In this document: positions 14,697 to 23,384 of the stretch, in pieces
How the letters are laid out: the number at the start of each line of letters is the position of its first letter
How positions within the stretch are numbered: position 1 is the first letter of the stretch
Assembly (NCBI GenBank): GCA_947586205.1
Contig: CANPXO010000008.1
Coordinates: 1 to 33,783, forward strand
DNA from: an uncultured Bacilli bacterium
Lineage (GTDB): Bacteria > Bacillota_I > Bacilli_A > RF39 > UBA660
Direction of reading: 5' to 3'
Length of the DNA stretch: 33,783 nucleotides
Position numbers and translations under genes: made by a program
Notes under the pieces: model-generated
Told to the model about the DNA's origin: nothing
What the model saw: only the letters and a program-made list of their open reading frames with translations
Database searches by the model: none

Positions 14697-15962
14697 ATGA
14701 AACTAAAAAGATTTAAAGAAAAAGATAACAAAAGAATAGGAATTCTTATATTTACAATAGTTTGTATTTCTCTTGTATCAGGTGCAATTTTGTATCGAAC
14801 ATTTGCTATATTCGAAGTAAAAACAAGCCAAAATGTTATTAAAGGAACTGTACAAGACCCTGGTAATATTTATTTTGCTTTTTATGTAAATGATGGAACA
14901 GAAGATAAAATTCAAAAAGAAATGCCTACTAAGAATTATGTTTTAGATGAGGATAAAAGTTACTGTGGAGTAAATGGAGAAAGAGATAATAAAATTAAAG
15001 TCACTTTAACAGATGAATATGGAATTTATGTCACTGGAGTCACAACTTCAAGAACAAAGTGTAATTTATATTTTGTAAGTGGAGCATTTATTTTAGGAAA
15101 ACCAATCAAAGCAATTACTAGTGGAGAAGGTCTTTATGAAGTGACTCATGAAGATACAAGTGGAACCATAAATGATACTGGTTTTAAAGAAACAGAATTT
15201 CGATATGCAGGTAATAATCCAAACAATTATGTAACATTTAATGATGAGAAATGGAGAATTATTGGACTGGTAAATGTCATGACAAGTGATAATACAGTAG
15301 AACAAAGAGTCAAGATTACTAGAAGTGAAAGTATAGGGAATATTGCTTGGAATACAAATAATATTAATGATTGGACCCAAGCAAGTCTACAACAATTATT
15401 AAATACTGGAAATTACTATACTAAAACAGGTGATTATTCTGAAAATGGTTTAACTGAAAGTGCCAAACAAATGATAGAAGAAGTGACTTGGAACATAGGT
15501 AGTAGTAAACTTGAAAATACACTTTCCAACAATTATTATACTAACGAAAGAGGAAATAACACGCCTTATAGTCACCCTTATACATGGATTGGAAAAATAG
15601 CTCTTTTTTATCCAAGTGATTACGCATATGCAACAAGTGGAAGTGAAACTTATGCTAGACAAAATTGTTTAAACAGTTTAGTATATAACTGGGAAAAAGA
15701 AAGAGATCCAACATCTTACGAAAACTGTGTATTAAATGACTGGCTTTGGGATTCACAATCTTATCAACATTCACTTACATCGGCTTGGGACGGAGAAAGC
15801 GATTTAATTCGTATTACTTCATATGGAGATACTCGACGAAATACAACTAGTAATACATCAGCTATTAAACCAACTCTCTATCTAAAACAAAATGTTAAAA
15901 TTGTGAATGATGATCAAGACGGAAGTTATGATAAACCTTATAATTTAAAACTTGTTGAATAA
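14697..15962 (+). CDS. Surface protein 2: shared anchor module plus DUF6273-like ectodomain
   Basis: 421 residues. The N-terminus (MKLKRFKEKDNKRIG, a helix at about 14-36, then YRTFAIFEVKTSQNVIKGTVQDPGN) is near-identical to surface proteins 1 and 3, including SYCGVNGE and TTSRTKCNLYF. The ectodomain follows surface protein 1: FRYAGNNPNNYVTF, WRIIGLVN, MIEEVTWNIGSS, ALFYPSDYAYATSGS, and an end AIKPTLYLKQNVKIVNDDQDGSYDKPY, a DUF6273-like finish. The C-terminal 50 residues show normal AT-rich codon use, unlike surface protein 3. AGAGG lies upstream of the ATG. A membrane-anchored exported protein with unknown ligand, probably repressed by the divergent XRE protein. Confidence 0.82.
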   Translation: MKLKRFKEKDNKRIGILIFTIVCISLVSGAILYRTFAIFEVKTSQNVIKGTVQDPGNIYFAFYVNDGTEDKIQKEMPTKNYVLDEDKSYCGVNGERDNKIKVTLTDEYGIYVTGVTTSRTKCNLYFVSGAFILGKPIKAITSGEGLYEVTHEDTSGTINDTGFKETEFRYAGNNPNNYVTFNDEKWRIIGLVNVMTSDNTVEQRVKITRSESIGNIAWNTNNINDWTQASLQQLLNTGNYYTKTGDYSENGLTESAKQMIEEVTWNIGSSKLENTLSNNYYTNERGNNTPYSHPYTWIGKIALFYPSDYAYATSGSETYARQNCLNSLVYNWEKERDPTSYENCVLNDWLWDSQSYQHSLTSAWDGESDLIRITSYGDTRRNTTSNTSAIKPTLYLKQNVKIVNDDQDGSYDKPYNLKLVE

Positions 15963-15976
15963 ATATTTATCCATTT

Positions 15977-16008
15977 AAAAAATGAGATTTTGATTTGTCT
16001 CATTTTTT
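15977..16008. terminator. Bidirectional terminator between convergent genes
   Basis: AAAAAATGAGA (15977-15987) and TCTCATTTTTT (15998-16008) form a perfect 11-bp stem with A and T tracts on both sides, between surface gene 2 and the convergent beta-sandwich gene, whose stop codon it overlaps. Confidence 0.85.
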
Positions 16009-17586
16009 CTTTTTCTTCTTGCCATCGCCTAAAATATCAAACATTGTTTCATCATCCGCCACTTGTTCAGCAATACTTTTTAATTCTTTCTTGCTAAGCT
16101 CTCTTGTTTTTTCAAATTCTTCAATGATTTGAGCCGCATTATTTACTTGTTCTAAAGCATCTTCTTTGGTTTTGTCTTTTTTCTTTTTAGATTCCTCTTT
16201 AGGAGCTTCTTTAGGTTCCTCTTGCTTTAATGGTTCTTTTTGTTCTTTCTTTTGTTTTTTATCTTTCTTATTTTTAGTATCTACTACTTCTTCTCTTTTC
16301 TCTTCAAGTTTCTTTTCTATTTTTATTTCTTCTTTTGGACGTCTTTCTTTTTTCTTAGTTTTCTTAAATAATAAGATAATAATGATTAAGAAGAATAGAA
16401 TTAAAACTCCTCCAAAAATTAAGATGACATTTTTATACTTTTCAAGTTCTTGTTCTAAATTTTGAGTAATCGCGTCATTATATTTTAAATAAGTACCATC
16501 TAATTTGTCATAATAGTAATAAGAATCTTCACCATCGACAATGTTCATGGCATATACAAGTATAATATTTTTATCCATTGTAGATACAAGACATTCTCTT
16601 TTTTCTTCATTAATTGTAATATTATCTTTTTCAAATCCATTTATTACTTCAGGAATCGATTTAATATATAAAAGCATTTGATTACTTTTGTTTTCATTAT
16701 ATAAAGTAAATTCATTTTGATCTTTATCATAAATGGCAAAATGAATCTCACCTTTGGAGTCTTTCACACCAATTAATGTGTACTTACTTGTTTCAGAATA
16801 GAAAGCAGGAATATCAAAATCTTTTATTTTTACACTCGTTGGTAAATAAGTAGCTGGTGCTTCAACATTTTTGACATTTTTCATGATGGTATATTTGCTA
16901 TTATTTTCTGTTACATTAATTTCAATGGGATTTTCATCTTCTACATTCACTTTGACTGTATATATTCTTTCAGTTCCCGTTTCACTCATGACTTTGACTT
17001 CAAAAGTATTCATTCCTTCATTGACTTCAAATTCACCAGGTCCTTCTAAAGTTGCATAGTTAGACTCTTTCTCAGCTTCAATGGTTATTTTATTCACTGT
17101 GTTTGGGACGGTTATCGAATATTCTAAAGTTTCTTTGTTAAATTCAGGAGTTAAAGTATAATCTTTTACACTTAATGATTTTAAATAATTGTTTGAATCT
17201 TTTTCTCTTGGGGCTTGAACCACGACAGCTTTACTACTACTAATGTTTACAGTAGAACCATCAGCACTTGTTGCATTTCCTGAAACTGTAAAACCTATCT
17301 GACCTACATTAGTAGCTTTACAAGTAACAGATAAATACTGAGTGGAGTTCTTCGCATCACCCGTTGCATCAGCATAAGATTTTGTACATCCTCCTGTTGC
17401 ACCATTACCTGTGATTGTAATTTGCCAAGAAGCCACATTGTTTAATCGAAGGGTTGCTGTGACATTAGAACCTGTTGTTACATAATTTGAACTCGCATAA
17501 AAACTATAGGTAGGCGCGGCATGAGCCATAAGTGGTAATAGTAGAAATGAAAGGAATGTAATTCCTAAATATTTGATTTTCTTCAT
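16000..17586 (-). CDS. Membrane-anchored protein with cohesin/Ig-like and cadherin-like beta-sandwich domains
   Basis: 528 residues with AAAGGA before the ATG. Order: signal peptide (about 1-23, ending MAHAAP); a Thr/Ser/Asn-rich beta domain (about 24-130) starting YSFYASSNYVTTGSNVTATLRLNNV, of the Ig/cohesin-like kind often seen before the next domain; a cadherin-like beta-sandwich repeat (PF12733 type, about 134-215: YLKSLSVKDYTLTPEFNK ... YTVKV); a further region to about 385; a transmembrane helix (about 387-409); and a long Lys/Glu-rich cytoplasmic tail ending DGKKKKKK. It lies 11 bases after a dockerin-bearing glucosaminidase and is surely co-transcribed, so it could be a scaffold or receptor for it. 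The cohesin idea is inference. Confidence 0.8.
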   Translation of the reverse strand: MKKIKYLGITFLSFLLLPLMAHAAPTYSFYASSNYVTTGSNVTATLRLNNVASWQITITGNGATGGCTKSYADATGDAKNSTQYLSVTCKATNVGQIGFTVSGNATSADGSTVNISSSKAVVVQAPREKDSNNYLKSLSVKDYTLTPEFNKETLEYSITVPNTVNKITIEAEKESNYATLEGPGEFEVNEGMNTFEVKVMSETGTERIYTVKVNVEDENPIEINVTENNSKYTIMKNVKNVEAPATYLPTSVKIKDFDIPAFYSETSKYTLIGVKDSKGEIHFAIYDKDQNEFTLYNENKSNQMLLYIKSIPEVINGFEKDNITINEEKRECLVSTMDKNIILVYAMNIVDGEDSYYYYDKLDGTYLKYNDAITQNLEQELEKYKNVILIFGGVLILFFLIIIILLFKKTKKKERRPKEEIKIEKKLEEKREEVVDTKNKKDKKQKKEQKEPLKQEEPKEAPKEESKKKKDKTKEDALEQVNNAAQIIEEFEKTRELSKKELKSIAEQVADDETMFDILGDGKKKKKK

Positions 17587-17597
17587 ATATATCCTTT

Positions 17598-19421
17598 CTA
17601 TGCTTGACTAATTCCTTTTTGACCAAGCAAATGTTGTCTTAATCTTAATAGGTCAGCGGAATTTACTGTGGTATTATTTGCAAGTCTTGCTGACTCTAAG
17701 TAAGCTCCATCTAATGAAATTTGCCCAAGTAAATATTGACGCATTTTTAAAAGGTCGGCTGAATTAATAATTCCATCAGAGGTCAAATCGCCATAAATGA
17801 CTATGGAATATGTTTCACCTGATGCAAATGTAACTGTCGTTCCTGTTGTAATCTTTTCAGTATCTCCCATGACAGAACCATTTGCTTTTTTAAATGTTAA
17901 TTCACTTCCTGTTGTCTTGGCTTTTAAAGTTCCAACTGTCGTATCTAAAGCTAAATTCGTGATAAAATTCCCTTTTTTATTTAATCCCATGTTACTTAAA
18001 TGTGTAGCTACCGTAAGAGTTTTTGGAATTTCTTCTGGGGCTGTTCCAGGAGTAGATACTTGAGGTGTTGCTGGAGGATTTGTTGGTGTACTTTGTGTAT
18101 TTCCTGTCCCTCCTACATAAATACCATCACTGTTTTTTATAGAACCAGCTGAAGCATAAACCAAACCTGCTAATGCTGGATTCGATTCATTAGAATTTGC
18201 TCCAATATTAAAGAAATTATAAAATCCTTCATAAGTTTGTCCTTTATAAGTAAATTTAGCTCCATTTGTTGTATTACTTATTTTACTTCCACTTTCTTGT
18301 CTTGCTAAAGCAGCTAAATAAATAGGACTTACATTAAATGTTTTTCCTGCTTCCATAAATATACTAGAATAAGGAACATTATCAACCGCATCATTCCCAT
18401 TCATAAATGTTGGCTCTAATATGCTTTTGACTCCACTTTCTGTCTGTATTTCATTATAACTTATATTTTCAAACATAAATATACGACTTTCTTCCAAAAA
18501 GTTTCTTGGATCTAAATAATAGGCTACTGTTTCTAATGTAGCAATATACCAACTTCCTTCTGTATTAATTCTTTCTGGATCTACACAAGATGGGCAACTT
18601 GTTTCTTGAATCGAACCGACTGTTCTTTGAGTTATAGCAGTTGCATTAAAGTCTAAACCTGTTTTTAAAGAGACAAATGTCCAATTTGGATGAATTTCAT
18701 GTAAACTTCTTAAATACTTTTTATAACTTTCAGGAAATCCTTGTTCATCTAATTTTTTTTCAAATTCTTGATCTTTTACTTCACTTGTTCCCCCAGTCTT
18801 TACTCCCCTTGTCGGGTGTTTTGTAGTCTCTGGCATATTTTCAAATATTGGAATAGTGAAATTAAATGGAGAATTTAATAATTCTGATTTTTTATAACTT
18901 TGATAAGTTGTATATGCTTCACTGTAAGGGGCTTCTATATTCGCCATATATTGATGATTATTCACAGAATAACTAGAATTTGGATTTACATTAAACTTTT
19001 TTAAATAACCAGTGAACTGTCCTGCCGATACATAACCAGAAGAAATAAATTCTGCCCCACCCATGATGGCTTTTTTAGGACTTGTCCAAGGTCTACCATA
19101 AGACACTGGAATTGTATTTGTTAAACTAATGTATTGTCCACAGATATAGCCTGTGTCTTTAGAATATTCTACTTTATACCAACCTTGTGTACAACCTTCA
19201 CCACTTACTAAATTTGTATCTAATACAGTTACATAGTCCCCTTTCGATAAATAATCTAAAATATCTGCCTCTATTGTGGCCTCTTTTCTTAAGCGAACAC
19301 CTTCTCCTGTTATTTGACCGAACATGCTTGCATTTGTATATGGAATATAACTAAACACTGATATAAAAAGAAAGCAAAAAACTAGAGTAATAGAACAGAT
19401 TTTTCTAAAAATTTTTTTCAT
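17598..19421 (-). CDS. SH3-glucosaminidase cell-wall hydrolase with C-terminal dockerin
   Basis: 607 residues from the ATG at 19421, which has AAGGAGGC upstream; the track start adds 21 implausible residues. A signal peptide (KKIFRKICSITLVFCFLFISVFS) is followed by a bacterial SH3 domain (about 34-100: GQITGEGVRLRKEA ... GYICGQYISL), a GH73-like N-acetylglucosaminidase region (about 205-440; WYIATLETVAYYLDPRNFL, YLAALARQESG, FYNFFNIGA), a Pro/Thr linker, and at the C-terminus a type I dockerin: GDLTSDGIINSADLLKMRQYLLGQ and a second repeat VNSADLLRLRQHLLGQ whose calcium loop is degenerate (R at position 1). It should cleave peptidoglycan glycan strands outside the cell. The adjacent beta-sandwich protein is its likely partner. 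Confidence 0.88.
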   Translation of the reverse strand: MKKIFRKICSITLVFCFLFISVFSYIPYTNASMFGQITGEGVRLRKEATIEADILDYLSKGDYVTVLDTNLVSGEGCTQGWYKVEYSKDTGYICGQYISLTNTIPVSYGRPWTSPKKAIMGGAEFISSGYVSAGQFTGYLKKFNVNPNSSYSVNNHQYMANIEAPYSEAYTTYQSYKKSELLNSPFNFTIPIFENMPETTKHPTRGVKTGGTSEVKDQEFEKKLDEQGFPESYKKYLRSLHEIHPNWTFVSLKTGLDFNATAITQRTVGSIQETSCPSCVDPERINTEGSWYIATLETVAYYLDPRNFLEESRIFMFENISYNEIQTESGVKSILEPTFMNGNDAVDNVPYSSIFMEAGKTFNVSPIYLAALARQESGSKISNTTNGAKFTYKGQTYEGFYNFFNIGANSNESNPALAGLVYASAGSIKNSDGIYVGGTGNTQSTPTNPPATPQVSTPGTAPEEIPKTLTVATHLSNMGLNKKGNFITNLALDTTVGTLKAKTTGSELTFKKANGSVMGDTEKITTGTTVTFASGETYSIVIYGDLTSDGIINSADLLKMRQYLLGQISLDGAYLESARLANNTTVNSADLLRLRQHLLGQKGISQA

Positions 19422-19437
19422 TTTTTGCCTCCTTTTA

Positions 19438-19469
19438 TTCGACAATATTATACCATTTTTTATATGGTA
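19438..19469 (-). promoter_or_regulatory. Promoter region of the hydrolase operon with Spo0A box and palindrome
   Basis: Minus-strand TATAAT (19447-19452) is followed a few bases later by an exact TGTCGAA (19438-19444), just upstream of the ribosome binding site. On the other side lies the palindrome TACCAT-7-ATGGTA (19451-19469), overlapping the -10. A Spo0A box over the start of transcription would suit repression. On the far side of the gap, TGTCGAG occurs at 19505-19511. Confidence 0.45.
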
Positions 19470-19550
19470 ATTAAATAGTATCACAAACCCTCATGTAAAT
19501 AAAGTGTCGAGTGTTTTTTCCTTTTCAAAAAATTGCACTTCTGAAATGGG

Positions 19551-19579
19551 TTGAGATTTTTATACATTTATTATATAAT
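19551..19579 (+). promoter_or_regulatory. Sigma-A promoter of the LCP gene
   Basis: TTGAGA (19551-19556), 17 bases, TATAAT (19574-19579), 37 bases before the ATG at 19616. Confidence 0.7.
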
Positions 19580-19615
19580 TATGGACAGAATAAATGATTA
19601 GAAAGGGAAGTTGCT

Positions 19616-21703
19616 ATGAAGATATTTTTTAAGAAGTTAAAAAACACTTCCTTAAGTTATAAATTACCGTTTTTATTTACTATAATCCTTTATTTTGGAA
19701 GTTATGGATATCTTACTTATTTGTTGTTACAATTAACGGGAGTTGAAACTTTAATTAGATATATCTTAATTGGTTCATTTGCCTTTTATGGACTTATATA
19801 TATTTTAGTTAGTTTTATAAAAATGTTTCAAAATCGAAAAGGACTGTTTACTTTTCTTACGATTCTTACTTTAATTTTCAGTGGTATTTTTGGAGTTGCT
19901 TCTTTTGCGATTCGAAGAATTTATTCCAAAATAGATCAATTTACCACAAGTGATACAAGTACTTATACAAGTGTGATTTTAACACTTAAAGATATGGAAT
20001 TCACAAGTGATAGTAAAATCGGTATGGTGACTGATGAAGAAGACCGAACCGGTTATATTCTTCCTCAAGAGTGGATTAAAAAAGAAAATATTACGAATGA
20101 GATTGAATATAAAGATTCTACAATAGAGTTACTTGATGCTTTGTATAATCATGAACTAGATGCTATTTTTATTACAAAAGATTATGATGTATTATACTCA
20201 GGAGAAGAAAAATATCAAAATATTGTGAATGAAACTCAAATTGTCAAAGAGTATTCGAAAACAATGAAAACAGAAGAAAGTGAGCTTCTTGCTACGACAA
20301 AGAGTTTAACCGAACCATTTACCGTTCTTATCATGGGAGTTGATTCTGAGTCTACGAGTGGCTTAGATGCCAACGCCGCTTTTAATGGAGACACTTTAAT
20401 GCTTATTACATTTAATCCAAAAACATTAACTGCAACAATGCTTAGTATTCCAAGAGATGTCTATGTTCCAATTATCAGTGCAAGCGGGAATACAAAAGGA
20501 TATTTCAAAATCAATTCATCGGCTGCTGGAGGAACAGCAAGTACGATTAATACCATTGAAAATATTACAGATGTTGAGATTGATTATTTTGTGAAAGTAA
20601 ATTTCCATGGAGTTGTTGATTTAGTGAATGAACTAGGTGGTATTGATGTTGATGTCGAAGCACCTGATTATCAGTATTATATTCAAAGTTATGGAAAAGG
20701 AAGACTTTGTGAACAAGATTCGAATCGAAATTTTCAAAATATGATTTGTATGAATACAGGTTGGCAGCACTTAGATGGAGAACAAGCACTTGCTTATGCA
20801 AGAAATCGCCATGGTTATTTGGAAAGTGATTTTGCAAGAAATCGTCATCAACAACAAATTATTGAAGCTGTGGCAAAGAAGTTAATTCAAAATGCGAATC
20901 TAAAAGAATTTGAAAATTTATTAGATACAATTAGTCATAATATTGCAACAAATATGAAAACTTCCCAAATTTTATCTTTCTATCAATCGATTAAAGGAAT
21001 GCTTATGAATGCTTTACGAGGTGAAGAATTCATATCTATTCAAAAGACTGCTTTAACAGTGTATGACTTAGATATCCCAGGTATTTCAACGATTGGTTAT
21101 TATCAGGGTAGTATGGATGCCATTACCAAAGCTATGAAAGAAAATCTTGGTTTATTAGAAGTAGATGATGTTAAAACTTTCTATTATGATTATTCTGAAG
21201 ATTATGACCGTAATTCTAAAGTCATTGGACAAGGAATTTATTCTGGAAGAACTCTTTATCCAATTCCTGACTTTAAAGGACAAGCAGTCAGTGAAGCGAA
21301 GAACTTTGCAAGTACCCATAACTTAAATCTATCTATCGAATATGAGAGCAATCCAAATGAAATACCAGGTATTATTTTAGGTCAAAGTGTAACTCCTGGA
21401 ACACTCACTCTACAATTTAATGATTTTACGATTTATGTTAATGATCCTAACTTAGAAGAACCAACTGAAGACCCTGAAGAGGAAGATCCTCATGAACCAT
21501 CCGAAGAAGATCCTAATACAGGAAGTGAAACAGAAGATCCAGAACAAAATCAAGGTGAAGAAGAAAATACTGAACACCCAGAAGAAGAACCCATTCCTGG
21601 AACACCAACTATACCTCAAGAACCTTCAACTCCAGAAAAGGATACTCCTAGTGATGATCCTGTAAGTGATGAAAACGATAATAACGAAGAAAATGCCGAA
21701 TAG
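19616..21703 (+). CDS. LytR-CpsA-Psr (LCP) family protein with PASTA-like domain
   Basis: 695 residues. Three membrane helices near the N-terminus (about 18-43, 45-68, 74-98), rather than the usual one, precede the LCP catalytic domain (about 235-425). Its signatures are FTVLIMGVDS, GDTLMLITFNP, MLSIPRDVYVPI, the YARNRHG segment and DFARNRHQQQ, which hold the arginines that bind the polyprenyl-pyrophosphate substrate. A PASTA-like unit (about 545-611, PDFKGQAVSEAKNFASTHNLNL) follows, then an 80-residue acidic, proline-rich tail. LCP enzymes transfer teichoic-acid-like or capsular glycopolymers from lipid carriers to peptidoglycan. The gene is divergent from the wall hydrolase operon and ends with a terminator over its stop codon. 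Confidence 0.93.
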   Translation: MKIFFKKLKNTSLSYKLPFLFTIILYFGSYGYLTYLLLQLTGVETLIRYILIGSFAFYGLIYILVSFIKMFQNRKGLFTFLTILTLIFSGIFGVASFAIRRIYSKIDQFTTSDTSTYTSVILTLKDMEFTSDSKIGMVTDEEDRTGYILPQEWIKKENITNEIEYKDSTIELLDALYNHELDAIFITKDYDVLYSGEEKYQNIVNETQIVKEYSKTMKTEESELLATTKSLTEPFTVLIMGVDSESTSGLDANAAFNGDTLMLITFNPKTLTATMLSIPRDVYVPIISASGNTKGYFKINSSAAGGTASTINTIENITDVEIDYFVKVNFHGVVDLVNELGGIDVDVEAPDYQYYIQSYGKGRLCEQDSNRNFQNMICMNTGWQHLDGEQALAYARNRHGYLESDFARNRHQQQIIEAVAKKLIQNANLKEFENLLDTISHNIATNMKTSQILSFYQSIKGMLMNALRGEEFISIQKTALTVYDLDIPGISTIGYYQGSMDAITKAMKENLGLLEVDDVKTFYYDYSEDYDRNSKVIGQGIYSGRTLYPIPDFKGQAVSEAKNFASTHNLNLSIEYESNPNEIPGIILGQSVTPGTLTLQFNDFTIYVNDPNLEEPTEDPEEEDPHEPSEEDPNTGSETEDPEQNQGEEENTEHPEEEPIPGTPTIPQEPSTPEKDTPSDDPVSDENDNNEENAE

Positions 21704-21712
21704 GCATTTTTT
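21690..21712 (+). terminator. Terminator overlapping the LCP stop codon
   Basis: AAAATGCC and GGCATTTT form an 8-bp stem with loop GAATA, followed by further T residues; the stop codon TAG ends at 21703 within it. Confidence 0.8.
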
Positions 21713-21801
21713 AAATAACCTTTTAGGGTGTGGCTTGCAAGAAGCAAGCCATCAAAAATCCACTAGCTAAGCTAGTGGAATTAAAAGACTTATAGTAATA
21801 T

Positions 21802-21866
21802 GACATCTCGCGTGCTATAATATGGTGCGTTCAAGCCCATATTAAAAGCACGAAAGGAGAGATGTC
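21802..21866 (+). promoter_or_regulatory. 5' hairpin that would sequester the tnpA ribosome binding site
   Basis: GACATCTC (21802-21809), CGTGCT (21811-21816) and AATATGG (21819-21825) pair in order with GAGATGTC (21859-21866), AGCACG (21847-21852) and CCATATT (21837-21843). The AAGGAG site and the base before the ATG fall in the stem. IS200 elements are known to limit their own translation this way. Confidence 0.65.
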
Positions 21867-22320
21867 ATGGCTAAAAGTTTAGCACATACCAAGTATATGT
21901 GCAAGTACCATATTGTATATTCCCAAATATAGGAGAAAAATCATATACAATAAATTAAGAAAGGAAATCCAAAAGTATATAAAGGATTTATGCAAATGGA
22001 AGGGAGTAGAAATCCTAGAAGGACATATGATGCCTGACCATGTGCACTTGTTAGTAGAAATCCCACCAAGAATCAGTGTATCAAGTTTCATGGGGTATTT
22101 GAAAGGAAAAAGTAGTTTGATGATCTTTGAAAAGAATCCAAATTTGAAATATAAGTTTGGGAATAGAAATTTTTGGGCAACGGGATATTATGTAAGTACA
22201 GTAGGACTCAATGAAGCAACAATAAGGAAATATATAAGAGAACAAGAAAATGAAGATATGATGGAAGACAAATTAAGTAAGAAAGAATATATTAACCCTT
22301 TTAAAGGTTTGTTAAAGTAG
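21867..22320 (+). pseudogene. tnpA: IS200 transposase tnpA, frameshifted
   Basis: The natural start is ATG 21867 (MAKSLAHTKYMCKYHIVY) with GGAG upstream. That frame meets TAG at about codon 19; the rest continues in the +1 frame (the track ORF from TTG 21913: YIPKYRRKIIYN). The expected sequence VY-IPKYRRK is restored if one TA dinucleotide is added to the run at about 21915-21920, so a 2-base deletion broke the gene (or the base calls are wrong). The downstream part is complete: HUH motif in MMPDHVHLLVEIPP, WATGYYVSTVG and the catalytic-Tyr helix ATIRKYIREQE. The element is probably immobile unless helped in trans. Confidence 0.8.
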
Positions 22321-22457
22321 TCATTACACTGGGCTTGAACTTGAGAAAGCCAGCCTCCATATGCGGGCTGGTAGATATTTTGGCCTTATAGGCCATGTGA
22401 AAACCACACCTTTTAGACGTGGTTAGTTATTACACAAAAAAACACTTTTTACAAGCA

Positions 22458-22796
22458 TTATTTTGTTAATACATCAAAACCAACTGTATTCGTATTTGCT
22501 GTAGGGTTTATGGTATCAGTAATTGTATTGTTTATATTTTGGTCTAAGTTTGGTTGAGGAAAAGTATTACTTTTTCTTGCAGCCGCGGTGACAGCTTCAT
22601 TCATTGATTTATTTTGAGCCATAGATGCAAGTTCGGAAATATCCACTTCTCTTTCTTTTGGTCGATTAATTTGAGATATACCATTCTTTGCTTCTTTTTG
22701 ATCTACAAGATATCCAATTAAAGCAAAAATTAAGAATACTGCAATGAATACAAACCAAAAATAGTTTGCAGATAACAGTTCATTTAATACTTCCAT
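22458..22796 (-). CDS. Small single-pass membrane protein
   Basis: 112 residues, with AGAGGG just before the ATG. One hydrophobic helix at about residues 12-31 (FWFVFIAVFLIFALIGYLV) precedes a polar, probably disordered C-terminal part with an Asn/Thr-rich end. I recognise no family. It is on the same strand as the genes upstream and directly follows the IS insertion point, which lies between it and the convergent LCP gene. Confidence 0.65.
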   Translation of the reverse strand: MEVLNELLSANYFWFVFIAVFLIFALIGYLVDQKEAKNGISQINRPKEREVDISELASMAQNKSMNEAVTAAARKSNTFPQPNLDQNINNTITDTINPTANTNTVGFDVLTK

Positions 22797-22867
22797 AACC
22801 CTCTTTCCTTTCCTATTTAGGAAATTATAACATAGATTCTAAAAAAAGTTAAGTATTGAAAAATATA

Positions 22868-23326
22868 TCATTGTTTCTTATTTATCAAACGTCTCATTGC
22901 CTCTTTTTGAATTATTGAGCCATCTTTTTCTTTTATGATTAAAAGCAACTTACAAAAATAATCATACATTTCATTTGGGTCTTGAGAACCTAAGACAATA
23001 TGATTTTTTTCAAATGTTTCTTGTTTATCGAAAGAAATAAAAGTACTAAAACTTGTTTCAATATCTACGTATTCTATAACACCATTAGATTTATTTTTTA
23101 AAACATAGATTTTATTACTATCTTTTTTATCCACATATGACGGGAAGATATCGTCCATTCTAAATCTTTTCTCTTTAGAAATATCTGCTTTTAATTTTAA
23201 ATATTCTTGAATTAAAGGATTTCTTTCTAATTCAGATATTCTTTGTTTCTTTTCATATAACTTTTTTCTTTTCTTTAAAAATTCTTGATATTTCTTTCTA
23301 CCTTTTATTACCTCTTCATTTTTCAA
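22868..23326 (-). CDS. Hypothetical coiled-coil protein
   Basis: The track starts at ATG 23341 (MGEFTL), but no ribosome binding site precedes that ATG. The bases it would translate, GGGGGAG, form an excellent site 6 bases before the TTG at 23326, so I take TTG as the start and 152 residues as the length. Residues 1-60 are Lys/Glu-rich, a coiled coil; the rest is a mixed alpha/beta region with no Cys pair motif or known signature. Cytosolic. No function can be assigned. Confidence 0.65.
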   Translation of the reverse strand: MKNEEVIKGRKKYQEFLKKRKKLYEKKQRISELERNPLIQEYLKLKADISKEKRFRMDDIFPSYVDKKDSNKIYVLKNKSNGVIEYVDIETSFSTFISFDKQETFEKNHIVLGSQDPNEMYDYFCKLLLIIKEKDGSIIQKEAMRRLINKKQ

Positions 23327-23384
23327 AGTAAACTCCCCCATTACTTGATTTATTATTATAAGACTTTTCTAGAAAAAAACAATA

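Larger units (their letters stand above)
21719..22430 (+). mobile_element. IS200-type insertion sequence (IS200/IS605 family)
   Basis: A Y1 (HUH) transposase remnant is bounded by subterminal hairpins, not inverted repeats. Left end: GGCTTGC-AAGAA-GCAAGCC (21732-21750) and CCACTAGC/GCTAGTGG (21760-21778). Right end: CCAGCC/GGCTGG (22350-22371), TGGCC/GGCCA (22381-22395) and AACCAC/GTGGTT (22402-22424). CCTTTTAG occurs at both ends (21719 and 22409). There is no tnpB, as in IS200 proper. Exact boundaries are estimates, because such elements make no target duplication. Confidence 0.8.

Noticed and set aside
16166-16465. Plus-strand Ser/Phe-rich ORF opposite the Lys/Glu-rich tail of the 16000-17586 gene
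   Set aside because: Complement of AAG/GAA-rich codons; typical artefact.
20565-20837. Minus-strand ORF rich in His/Asn/Leu inside the LCP gene
   Set aside because: Low-complexity shadow of the LCP frame with no ribosome binding site.
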